The notes below the pieces were generated by a model that saw nothing but the letters and a program-made list of their open reading frames with translations, searched no databases and had not been told where the DNA came from. A program made the position numbers and the translations under genes. A stretch of 64,000 nucleotides of DNA. It comes from Epiperipatus broadwayi (Eukaryota > Onychophora > Udeonychophora > Euonychophora > Peripatidae). Where the stretch lies: contig JAQFVV010012419.1 in NCBI GenBank assembly GCA_028023455.1, positions 310,001 to 374,000 on the forward strand, written 5' to 3'. Shown here in pieces: positions 23,470 through 35,100 of this stretch (positions are counted from its first letter, which is position 1; every line of letters begins with the position of its first letter).

Positions 23470-24170
23470 CAAATTAAATACCTTTCAAAGTATAATATAT
23501 TTATTGCAATGCGATGGCTAAACATGTTTTGCATTTTTTGAAGTAATCCAGAAACTCTATACAAAGTGATACCTTTTAATGCCTCTGTTGTTTTCTTTCT
23601 CATCACTTTTAAGACTATAAAAAAAATAATTATTGGGACATTTTTTCATTTCATCGAATAAAAAGAAGTCACATGAATTAAACGAATATGGTAGTTGGAT
23701 AAAGTGGGTCATGCTGAATGTAATTTAAAATTGTTTACACTGAAGACTGTTTGTTAGCATGCTATCATGGTGAAGGGTTCGCTTCTCATTTTGCCACCAA
23801 ATGAGACTTTTACATTTTACTGCATCACACAAAAGTTTCAGGGCTTGTAGATTTTAAAGACTATTCATTGCAAATGAATTCTGAATAAACAATGCCATTT
23901 GTATTGAAAGCATGAAATTGGACATTACCACACTTTTTGAGGGCAAAATGAATTTGACACATACATTAAACTAATCATAAATTTGTGTTTTACTCAGAGC
24001 AATTTTCTTGTTACCTCATTCAAGCATTATAGCTGTTTTCACAGCTATTTTCCCTGAAAGTAAACAGATTATCTCATTGTTCCGCTTTTCAGTCATTAAT
24101 ACTTGAAATATATTTTACAAAAATTTATCCTACATAGAACGATGATTTCACATGGTGACATCATTTGGAA
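23470..24170 (-). pseudogene. Mariner-family transposase, internally deleted
   Basis: From an ATG near 24096, the - strand reads KRNNEIICLLSGKIAVKTA and then IALSKTQIYD. This matches the N-terminal helix-turn-helix of mariner transposases ('LGK.A.ET..ML...ALS.TQ.Y.W'). After a shortened linker come NFMLSIQMALFIQNSF, LHHDSMLTNSLQ (catalytic block, usually HHDNAPAH) and QLPYSFNSCDFFLFDEMKK, which matches the 'PPYSPDLAPCDFFLFP' block before the third acidic residue. The region between the two halves is much shorter than in full-length proteins. Many stops show it is a fossil. Terminal repeats were not identified. Confidence 0.8.
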
Positions 24171-27100
24171 CATTGATGCAGAAAATTTCTTGCAAAAGGT
24201 ATGTAGCAGCAGTAGCATATAGTACAGCAAGCATGACTATCAGAGAACAGTTGTAATTATTTGTGAGTCCCTCTTATATATTTTTTTCAAGTAGCTTAAA
24301 TATATATACAATTTTAATCACTGTGATAAATATTTCTATCTAGGAATTACTTTAAATTTGGAAATTTAACTATAGTACATTCATTTTTTGCATACACTTG
24401 CTTCAATTATATTTTATTATCAATCTATTAATAAAGACATCTGAAAAAATGTAAATGACTCTAGATGCATTATATGCTTAACCTGAACTTTTTAATTAAC
24501 ATAATTTATAATAAATTAAATTAAACAAAATACCATAAGATGTGCTCCTTTTCTAGCACAGGGAATAAGCAATAAATACTCATCCTACACTAGTAATACC
24601 TAATATTGAGATTTAGAAAATTAAGGAAATCAATGCAAAAACTACAAGAGTAAATGATCTCAGGATTCCTACAGTACTCTTGTGAAAAACACTAACATGA
24701 ATTTGCCTACTAAGTAAATAAATAGGTAAATGAACAGCTGAATGATACCCTGAGGCAAACTCTTACTTGAAGTGACTGCATCCTACTACAAAACATATTT
24801 ATCAAAATTATTAAAAAGGATATTTACTTAAATATTTAATTGCATAATTAAAATATTCAAAATTTAGACTAATTATAGCCTTTTACCCAGGACATCACTC
24901 AAGATGGAAGAAGGACAAGGGTGCTTTTTATGTCCCTCCACCTTCCCATATACAACTTTCATTAGCAACTTAATGTAAACTGGACCTTGACACTAAATTA
25001 ATACAATAGTGTGCAGTCTAAAATAGTATGAATAATGTTTCAAAATGTTAAACCATTTTCATTTTATATTACAGCATCTTCTATCTTAGAAGATAGAACA
25101 GTTTAAAATAATTCTTAAGCAAAATATTACTTTGGTATCTAGAAATGTGAAATTATATGTTCCAGTGACTTCATTCAGAAATCACAACTACATGCATAAC
25201 ACTATCATTTTTCTAAGGATATAAAAGTATTCTGTATGACATTAATTAAATGGAATAATTAATATTGTGAATCCAAGACAATAACATATAAAAAATAAAC
25301 AAAAACTACATTTATTTTAAATAAATACTCAATAAGTTTATTCACAATATAATATAATAAAATAAAATTTACATCAACTTAGAAAGATTGTCGAGATAGC
25401 GCTGTTAACCAATATAGTTATTTGACTGACAGTATTTAACATAATGTTTTGATCTTACACATAAACTACTAAGGTTTCCTTCAAAAAAATAAATCATTTT
25501 ACATAAATCACCCTATTTAACAGTTTATTTAAATGGAGAGTTAACACTAGCCAATTCTTATACATCTCCAATATAAGCAATCCCTCAACAAATTTTGGGC
25601 ATTACAAAATTTATATGCTTTACATTGGATTAATCATTATCTTCTTATCATATCATTTCTCCTTATTTATTAACTCTAAATTAAAACATAATAATTAGTA
25701 ACCAGGATTAATTTACTGATTTGCTAATTCTTGATATTATTAGCTAACTACACTTAAGCAATAGCTGGAATATCTAAAATAACTCTCAAATTACAAATAA
25801 AGACTCTCCTATTGTTTAAGATTTTGAATTGACAAATAACCAAATAAATGAATGAAATGTATGGGACACTCATCAGAAGTCATTTACACACATAAAATTA
25901 AAAAATTATTGTCCACATAATATAAATTACTAAAATGTTAAAAGTAAATGACTTACACATCCATCAGTGAAAGTTATAGATGAATACAGCAATTACATAG
26001 CATGTGTGGATTGCACCTACTGGCCATATGCTTACAAGTTAAACATTTAAAATTACTAACTGTTGTTGGTTGTTTTGTGGATGATTTTAGCATCATAACA
26101 GCACAAAACAGAGATTGTTACACCATTAAGCACTAAAGTAACCAAGTGCAACCTGAAAAAAACTAAATCCTTCAAACTAGCTTATCTTGTCATCACATAT
26201 CAAAAACATAATTGAATTTCACCTACTATGGTGGAAAAATAGCTTTAAATACATCATGGGTGATAGGCCAAACATAGACTCCACAGAGCAAACTAGCCTA
26301 ATCAGTAAATACATCATAAGAATGGTGACTTCCAAACACTTACTTCTGAGGTAAAAGAGGATGTCTGGACATTTGTCACAGTGCATCAGAAAAACATGGA
26401 AAGACACACCAAGAACAGGTACCTTCTAAATGTGTGATAATCACTGAAAATAAGCACTATAATCTCATGGAACAGAATATAATAAGAATGGGGAACTCTT
26501 CCACTCCATCAAGTACACTAACAAATATTAGTAGGACCTTGCATTATAAAGCAAAGCAATACTATAACTAACAATGACAAGATACAAATATCACTATAAC
26601 TAACTAAAATCATATTAAAAATTTTAATCATACTAACAATAAGCAATGTCTGAACCCACATTTGGAATTCAAGTCAACCGACTAAAAAATTTATAAAGAA
26701 AATTTAATAACATATGAAATTTTTTGCACAAAGCAACAATGCACACATGTATGGAATATTACATATTAAAATTATGATAACCAGTGGACATGAATAATAA
26801 TATGAATAAAGGTGTGAAAAAAATAATTATCAATGCATAAAAAAATCCTAGCGGTTATAATCACTATTGCACTTATGCAAAAATATAAAAGATAAACTTC
26901 TGACAATTACTCTGGTTGTTTAGCATATAATTAAGTAAAATATCCTACATTAAAATAATTATCGTGAGAGATGAAAATCTTCTCTAACTCAAAATAGATA
27001 TAATATAATTTAGCTTATCAAGTACATACCAAATATATAATAAATATTACCTGATAATTAAAATTACATAAATTAATTACCTGGCATACTTATAATACTG

Positions 27101-27806
27101 AATAGTATTACATTAAATATAACAAAATTTCAAAGCAAATATTGCATAAAATATTTTTATCACTATAAAAAATCCTTAGTTCATAAGTGAGCTTTCTTCA
27201 CACTGAGCCGCCTGTTAAGCGCATATAATATTAATTCGATCTGCAAGTATTCTGCAAAGCTTCTAGTCAAAACTATTATTTCATACATGGCAAAAGAATT
27301 TCAAAACAAAACATATACAACAATGCTTATGTCTAATTTAGTTCTAAAAATATATAAGCACTTCTAAATATAAGCAGTAAAATAAATGAAAATAAAATAA
27401 TAATGAGTCACGATGGGAAATGACAACATTGTAATACAATAATTCTTTTAGCTGTCAGACAATTTCGGGATCCTGCAGGTTTATTTAATTAATACTGTAG
27501 CTTTATTTTTACTCTTTTAAAGAACACCTTTTAAGCATTTTTCAAACTTATTTGTGAAAAATAATGAGACATTTCCAGGTTATTAATATATTTGCAGGAT
27601 ATAATTTATAAAACATTTTGTTAGCAGAGAATAATTCAGCATATCAGAACGTCTTTAGAAATATTTCTACTAACTTCATATTATAGATTGATAGATTAAT
27701 ATTTTTATGTTTCTTTTAATAGAAAATGATTTTTCCCCCAAAATATTTGAATTAAAGAGTTCAAGTATAGCAAAACATTTTAAAATTATTTTAATTCCTA
27801 AAGTAT
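24171..27806. other. Long stretch without recognised genes
   Basis: No coding region, transposon domain or RNA gene recognised. The - strand frame 26219-26407 (62 codons) has no known motif. The block 24880-24990 is somewhat less AT-rich than its surroundings but carries no protein signature I know. Confidence 0.5.
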
Positions 27807-28043
27807 ATGATTCCTTTTATATACGAAGTAATGAGTTTACTGGCAACTATACAGATTAGTTGGCACATAAAGCATCAGCTGGTGCAGTGTGGACCATATA
27901 ACATAGCAGAGAAGAATAGCACAATAATGCTATTTGATATAAATAACCTAGTGCAATGGCAAATATATGTATCTCATATCAAAAGATACATGATAATAAA
28001 CAACCTTGTAGACAATAAACTGAATATTGCTATCGTAATATGA
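27807..28043 (+). pseudogene. Possible C-terminal fragment of a gypsy integrase
   Basis: The 78-codon frame includes CGPYNIAEKNSTIMLFDI and then VSHIKRYM. This resembles the chromatin-binding/SH3-like end of Ty3/gypsy integrases ('GPY.I.E......L.D....VHVS.LKPY'), with the GPY motif intact. It lies 1.2 kb upstream of another integrase remnant on the same strand, so the two are probably different insertions or a rearranged one. The match is short and could be chance. Confidence 0.35.
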
Positions 28044-28049
28044 ATGTTG

Positions 28050-29219
28050 AGAAAAGATATGTTTCGAATAGCTAATCATCTACATGATCTGAAAATGTCT
28101 GAACAGTCTTTATGAAGAATTTCTACAGAATTTAAATCTACACTTTAAACCAACAACTTTAAAATGTATAGTATGACTTTACTTTTGAAATAGAATGCAT
28201 TCACCAAATGATAACATATAAATGTGATATTGTACTGTAAGTTGTTAAGAAAGGAATGTGACCTTAAATACGAGCTACAAGATATGTTTTAGACTAGCTG
28301 TCATGAAGTATAAGACACATAAAACTTAGACAAATATTACTATGAGTTGACATTAACATACTGCCACTACAGAAAGAGAAATAGTATATGAAATTGTTCT
28401 GGAACATTCAACAGAATTTAAACATACAGCTAATTAAAGCCACTTTATTGGTGAAGAATGTAAAGGCACAAGTAACTGAGAGGAGTATTAAAGAGGATAT
28501 TTATATTTATTACTTTGGTGCAAAGACAGAATACAAATCAAATATGTAAATATTAAAAAAATGTCATAATTGTGAAGCTGATATATTATTTTTCAAAAGA
28601 TTATAAAAACAAATAAGGATTAAAATGGATTTGTCTGCCAGTAGTAAATTGAAGAGAAAAATATTCCAAAATTTAGAAAATGTGAAAAAATAATGAAAGA
28701 CCATAATATGAATAATGTATTAGACATAAAAGTCTATTATCAAATTATGAAATTGGAAATTGGTAGTGATGTGGGTATATTTCCCATTGTGGTAAAGGAT
28801 TTGATAGCCATAAAAGGAATATGAAATAAAAACACCCACTCCATAAGACTAAATTGATTGCTGTGGATGTAAACAAAAACCTTATTGACATCAAAGAAAT
28901 AATGTCTTTATTGAAAAGTTAACATAAACAAAATTACTGTTACATATTGCAGCTAAAGATTTGATGCATATATTGAGATGAAAATGGTTCCAACCTTTGT
29001 AATAACAAGTGAATGTGTCAAATGGATGAGTCTTAAATTTAAAGACCAAAACAAATTTCCACTATTGCTTACATTAAATATAAAAAGACTAAATAATAAT
29101 GTTGTAGCAGAAAAAATGAAAAATAATGTGACATATCAATTAGTAACAAATAGTACCAAACAAGGCTGCCCAAAAGCATAACCAAACTATGTAGAGCCAC
29201 ATATCTGGAATATTTGTGA
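28050..29219. other. Probable degraded gypsy interior, not resolved
   Basis: The stretch leads into the integrase remnant at 29220. A 67-codon frame (28978-29181) and fragments around 28620-28720 rich in Lys, Glu and Asn could derive from gag or protease of the same element. I found no knuckle or Asp-Thr-Gly motif that would confirm this. Confidence 0.3.
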
Positions 29220-29940
29220 ACATTTATTGGTGTGCAAAGAATGCAATATCATGACAGACCAAGTTTTAACTTCAACTGAAAAGATGGAATGTGTGTTAGA
29301 GGACACTCAAAATAGTTTCTGTGAAAGCATATATCTAGTGGTCTGATGTGAATTAATATTGGAAAAAATTGTAAATACATGCCAAGCTTATCAATCAACA
29401 GCCAAACCATTTGCAAAACAGTTACAAGCATGGTTTAAACTATAAAACCATGGCAAAGAATCTACATGCATGACAGGCCACACCATGGTTATATATTTCT
29501 TGTCAATGTTGATTTGTACTAGAAATGAATGGAATAAAAAATGATCAAAAATACCAATGCAGATAATATAATAAAAATACTAAGTGAACTCAGCACAACA
29601 CATGGATATCTGGAGTTAATAGTTATGGACAGTAGAACAGGATTTAGTTCAGTCCATTGAAAGATTTCCTACCTAAGAGGGGATAAACTATCTATTAACA
29701 CCACCCTACCATTTTAAAATAATTAACTAGCAGAAAACCCATTGAACACCTAAAATGTACTCACAATAAAATAAAATATGCAGATATGTATGAAGCACTA
29801 ACTACAACATTATTTTTCAGAACATCACATCTAGTTTGGTAACCAAAAAATGTTGGCAGAGCTTTTAATGAAATGACTTTTTTGAATGTACATTTTGGGA
29901 TAAATTCCAGGTAAAATTTTAAAGAAAGGAAATAAGATCC
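29220..29940 (+). pseudogene. Ty3/gypsy integrase remnant
   Basis: The + strand translation around 29290-29440 gives CESIYLVV, then LEKIVNTCQAYQSTAKPF and LQAWFKL. This matches the integrase zinc-domain end and linker ('AR..VWWP....DI...V..C..CQ......P..W'). Next come a degraded segment (CMTG...VIYFLSML) in place of the DxAGP...YFLV.VD motif, and later KPIEHLKCTHNKIKYADMY and EALTTTLFFRTS, which parallel the end of the core. RT is not visible upstream, as in the element at 4889-8860. Stops in every frame make it a fossil. Confidence 0.6.
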
Positions 29941-32048
29941 AAAATTGCTAAATTTAAAATAGGACTAAATGTATGAATAAGAGTCTTATTAAATAAGAGA
30001 TGAGTAAACTTTTTTTTAAAAATAAGTATAATAAAAATAGAAAATAGAAGGTAAGTCAGAAGGTGTATAAATCATTTTGTTGTAGCTAAAACAGAAAAAA
30101 ATAGGATCTTCAGTTATTATTATATATTAACTAAAATGTACAAATCTCAATATGTAAAAATAATATAAAATTGGTAAAGTGTGTGTGAATAAATTTAGTC
30201 AATAATAAAAGACAATAAAATTCACTCTAGCAAAAGTTATTATAAATAATTAAAATTATTTAATATTAAATATAATATAGATACACTCATTCAAGAAGAT
30301 ATAAGAAGAAAATTAATTCTGAAAATTAAATAAAGTAAAACAAAACTGCTAACCTAGATGTGTGTGAGCAATACTATATGCAGAATGCAAATGTGAGCAA
30401 ACAATTTTTGCAGCTCAGCAGTGCGTGAAAAGTTAATTATGTTAAAGAATGCAATTAGTGCAGACTCAACAGTGAAGAGTAACAGTGCATAATAAAGAAC
30501 AGTAAAACTTAATGCAGCATTATGTTTCTACATAATAAACAATTTTGCATGCATGCAGTATAAATGAGCAAAATACAAATTAGTACAATTGTAAGTGAAA
30601 TGCAAAAGGATTTTCTCATTTTATATGCAAATAAATTTAATGGAAAATAACCAACAAAACATTAGTTGAAGTATTAAAATTTACTAATATTATATATTCA
30701 GATTAATTAATTCATTAAATTTAGGTGTATATTTATTTTTCTAAAATTTATTAGTGAAGGTCTTAGGATTTGGTTTCTGTGCACATCACCTATACAATGC
30801 TTCGTGCTTTACTAAGTATCTTTATACTTATAAAAATCGTCCTAAATTATGCAAAAGAATTTTAGTTGATATAACATTTTCAATTAGTCTAATAATAAAT
30901 TTGAAGAATTTTATTAAATAAAAAACTTTTAATTTTATAAAAATGTTTATATAATTACTAGTTGTAAAGATTGAGCTCATACTTAACATTAAGTCTCATA
31001 TTTCTTCAGAATATTGTAGTCTTGCGTTTATTTTTTAAATAGTCAGACAAGGAATTATTAAATGATTACTGTAAAGCAGAAATAATTTCTTTCACATAAA
31101 CCAACTTAATTTTAGTACACTGCAAAACATTTTAAAGTATGCAAGAGTGGCATTCTTTTGCTCTGTCATAATCTGGTATTCTAGTATTTTTGTGTGATTT
31201 TTGGAAAGATTTTTGGTAACAAACAAACAAAAATCTTTTAAATAAGTAAATTATAGCCATGTGTTAGTAAATGAGTGTTTTGCTTTTAGTATCTGGAAGG
31301 TAAAATGTCCGTTTTTTTGGTTTTGATCAAGTTAGTATATTGTACTAACTATGGAAATAAAAATATCACTAAAATAATGATTATTATTCTTAAAGAAAGG
31401 GAATACTGGTAGAATGGGTTGCTTGCAGTAGGATTTACTTTTAGCATGAAGTGATAAAAGGTATTAACAACTTACATACACCAAATAAAAAAGTCAATCA
31501 AAGGAGGTGTGTTAATGTTTTTAATTGTATTAAACATTAGATTTTTTAAAAAAGAAGAACAACAAATGTACAAAATCCAAAAAATAACACATAAAAAGCA
31601 AATAAAAAAAGCTTTGAAATAAATATATTGATAAAATATGTCAAACAAAATATAAATCGATAATATATATATACCAAAAAAAAATACTATGCCAGCCTGA
31701 AACATTATATTTGTTTTTGTTTATGTAGAAACAGCACCATCAAGTGGCTTGTCCAGTGTAATGAAAAAGTACTTTTATTTCTTATAAATTTCAGCCAATT
31801 ATTTTTATACTTTTTGGTAATAAAATCACTCATTAATTTAGTTATTTTTCATTTTATACATTAAAGTTTTTTGGCATTTTGTTTTTGCTTGTTTTGATTG
31901 ATGATTTTTCTATTTTATCTTATGTTTTATAAGTTATGTTACATGTAATAATGTTTGTTTAAATTATCTCCAGGTTGAAAAATGATTTTCATTATATAAC
32001 TTTGAGTTTGTATGTATATATTAAGAATATATGTACTTTTTTTTTCAG
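29941..32048. other. Unassigned AT-rich DNA up to micro-exon 3
   Basis: No gene seen. The - strand frame 31472-31705 is rich in Phe, Ile and Tyr, as expected for random AT-rich sequence, although it would look membrane-like. A block at 30350-30600 is rich in GCA and TGCA words (TGCAGC, TGCATGCATGCAG) and may be an unclassified repeat. Confidence 0.5.
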
Positions 32049-32096
32049 ATAATAAATTTTCTACTATGGTATCCACAATTAGAAGGATTTTATCTG
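32049..32096 (+). CDS. Candidate 48-nt micro-exon 3
   Basis: The acceptor tactttttttttcag and donor G|GTAAGA are close to consensus. The 48 nt in phase 1 encode DNKFSTMVSTIRRILS, again beginning with Asp split across the splice junction. Hydrophobic residues sit at unit positions 4, 7, 8, 11, 14 and 15. Among the three exons, only the opening Asp and the hydrophobic pattern are strongly shared, as in helical repeat proteins that diverge fast at surface positions. A perfect 27 bp palindrome begins 18 bases downstream of the exon and could affect donor use. Confidence 0.65.
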
Positions 32097-32114
32097 GTAA
32101 GAATTTAAATGATT

Positions 32115-32171
32115 TATTATTTAGAAAACATAAATGATTATCTAATAATCATTTATGTTTTCTAAATAATA
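32115..32171. repeat. Perfect 27 bp palindrome with a 3-nt loop
   Basis: Arms 32115-32141 and 32145-32171 are exact reverse complements, separated by CTA. In RNA this forms a long stable hairpin despite its AT content. It begins 18 bases after the micro-exon 3 donor. It may be a small fold-back transposable element or a recent inverted duplication; no target duplication is clear. Confidence 0.9.
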
Positions 32172-35100
32172 TATATATTTTGGTAGGAGAATAGTAACTT
32201 ATCTCATTTAAGCTATAAATTTTTCTGTATCCTTCAAAAATAAACATTTCTAAATATTAAAGCAGTCAATCTGAGAGTTAGATTGTACTTCACAGCCTAC
32301 TCCAATCTCCCACCACCAACCCAAATTCAAACTCCATCTTTATGTGTATAAATGCACTTATTAAACATTTTTTTCTTTAATTCTAAAAATAACCATTACA
32401 TAGATATTTATTAATATCTTAAATAAATATTTTATATCATTTCAATTTGTATATGTGCATAATGAATATGTATATTGAACCGGATTGATATCTGATTCAA
32501 TGCTTTTATTACCAAAATTAAAAACTTTTAATTTTCATTAAATCTTACCTAATGTTAAAATTTTTTTTTATTATTTAAAAAGAGTGCATGTATTAAAACG
32601 CATATTCGTTTATATTTTAAATAGATTGTTTTAATGTTGATAAAATTGATTTTAAAATAGTTTTCTGATACCGCTTGTTTTTTTTTAATCAATTTGATTA
32701 AAAATAAGCAAGCTTGTTAATTACATTCCTGTTGCTTATTTTTATCAGTTCTAATTTAATTCTAAAAGTGGAGATTTAGTTGTGTTGTTGTTTTTTGTTT
32801 TTGTTTAAAGTAATCCCTGGGTAGAATTCTTAGATTGGATTGAATGGAAAATTGATATTTGCCCTGCCTCAGGCATAGACTTTAACAACAAGGAAAGTTT
32901 TTTGCGGGAAATGTAGCAAAGAAATAAATTGTCCACTAATTTTAGGAGGATAGTGGTTACAGGTTCTATTCTATTCTAATCTAGAGAGCTTTGACCAAGC
33001 GAACACTCTGTCAAAGTGATTCGTTCAATATTCATTCGGATTAACCTCATTCAACGTTCATACCATTAGCAGTTTGGGACCTTTAAGTTTAAAAGTAAAA
33101 ATTTGCAGTTATCAAAGCAATTTTGCTTTCCCCAATGTCAAAATATGCTGCTTGTCAAAATATGCTGCTATATTTATTGGGAACAACAATATGTCTTGCT
33201 AGCTTAACCCAAAAGATTGACCCATGCCTGCCAATTCTCCTTCAATCCTGCCATGAACGTCTAGAATAAACAAAGAACCCCGTGCCTCTACCTTGCTGCT
33301 GTCAAAGGACCTGAAAATGAACTAAAAATAAACGTGTGCACTCTACGCAAACTGTGCTTTACTGTAAGATAAAATTTTCTTTTATTCTTTCCAGGGTAAA
33401 TTCTTTTAGTTAACTCTCCATTCAATCTAATAAACTTGTAATCTAAATTAATATTTAACCTCATATTGATTAGCTATATTTATTCTCTTTTATTGTACTT
33501 TACCATGTGTCTTGGAATCTTAGGTTTAAGATTCCAAGTTTGAGTTCAATTTTGTTTGTTGGAGAGTGATTAGTGAGTTTGTCTTTTTATGCCTAACCTT
33601 TTTTTTAATGCTTTAGCAGTCTTGTATATTTTTAAATGCTCACTTGTAATTATATTATTATCCCATAATTGATTTTAAATGCTGTGCTTGTGCTTTTGTG
33701 AACCACAAAATCTTTTGGCTGGCAACTTCTCCTATTTATTTTCCTAGTTTTCCGGATATAAAGATTTCGTTTCTTCTTTTCTTATGTCTCTGAATTCAGA
33801 AACTGAAATTGCATTTTTCTTTGTAATTTTATAAGATGCCAGTGGGAAGATAAATTTTATCTCTTTTGTAAATTACAAGTGAAAGAGAGTTTCGTTCTGC
33901 TAAAATATTTAATGCCTTCAGTTAATGTTTTTTACTCATAAACTCTCCAATGAACCAACTAAAAAAAATCTAGGAACGTTTATATTTGCTTGCTAGATTT
34001 ATTTTGTATTTACGTGTGGTTTTAAATTTATCAGAGCGTGTACTCAGAACTTGTTTCATAAATTTATTTTTTAATTATAATTATTTGTAATTCATTTTAA
34101 TTAAATGCTGGGGCAGACATAACTGATTTTCTAATGGTTTACTTGTTTTCTATTGAGACCTTTAATTCTTAGATTAGTTTTTGACAATCATTTGGTTGGG
34201 GATTCACCAGTTTTATTTGTTTGTTTTCCTTTCATTCTGAAGCATATTTTACATGGGTTCTTGAGGTAAATCAATAATCTTTGCTTTGAACATAGTTTTA
34301 AGATGCAGCTTCTACTGGCATATGACATTCTGGCTCCTGACACATTTTTCGTGCCTAGAAAAGCTTGCTGGCGCTGGTTTCATTGAGTTATTTTAAGAAT
34401 GTATTGTTTTTATACCTGTGAATGGGAAAACCAATGTTTAGGTGACTTCTCTTCTGAAAGAAATTTGCTCCCTCCCTTTATAATTCACTATTAGAAGATC
34501 GGTCTGTCTGCCAGAGCATTGCCTTTTCGTCTTTCTGGTACATACCTGAGATAACTCTATTGATTTTCATATAAACTTTTTCTTACAAGTTATTTTGCTC
34601 TTAAATAAAATTTTAAAATTTGTTTAAACTTAATTTGGCTGATGTTTGTCTTGGTGCTTTTATTTCTCAATTGTCTAAACAATATTTAAGATTTCTTGTT
34701 TCTTTCTGAATTTAGTCTGGTGCATTATGACTGGCATATCCTATCCACCCTTAAAATAAATGTCTAGTTCCTATTTTCAGACTAGTGGTGCCCTTGTGGT
34801 CAGTATGTGTGAGTCTGGAAATCTTTCATCTGTTACAATATATAATATGTGATGGGAGATTACTTGTAAAATGATGTAATGGTCATATTCATATGCTTCA
34901 TTAACATAGTGCAGAATTCGACCACCAGACAGAAGAATAGCACTATAGGCAGGGAAACTACCAGCAGTACTGAGTTCAAACATGGTATATCAATTCCACA
35001 ATACACACTACAATACAACATATCTCATGCTATATTAGTAAACATTTCTTTAGGTATGGGAATCAGGAAGATACAAGAGACTCATTTACTTTATTTTAGA

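Larger units (their letters stand above)
21652..32048 (+). other. Putative intron between micro-exons 2 and 3
   Basis: If exons 2 and 3 are consecutive, this 10.4 kb intron (GTAAAT...TTTTTTCAG) contains a LINE fragment, a mariner remnant and gypsy integrase remnants. Other micro-exons inside it may have been missed. Confidence 0.4.

Noticed and set aside
31472-31705. Hydrophobic 77-codon - strand frame that looks like a membrane protein
   Set aside because: Composition is that expected of random AT-rich DNA, and there is no start context, homology or neighbouring exon to support it.
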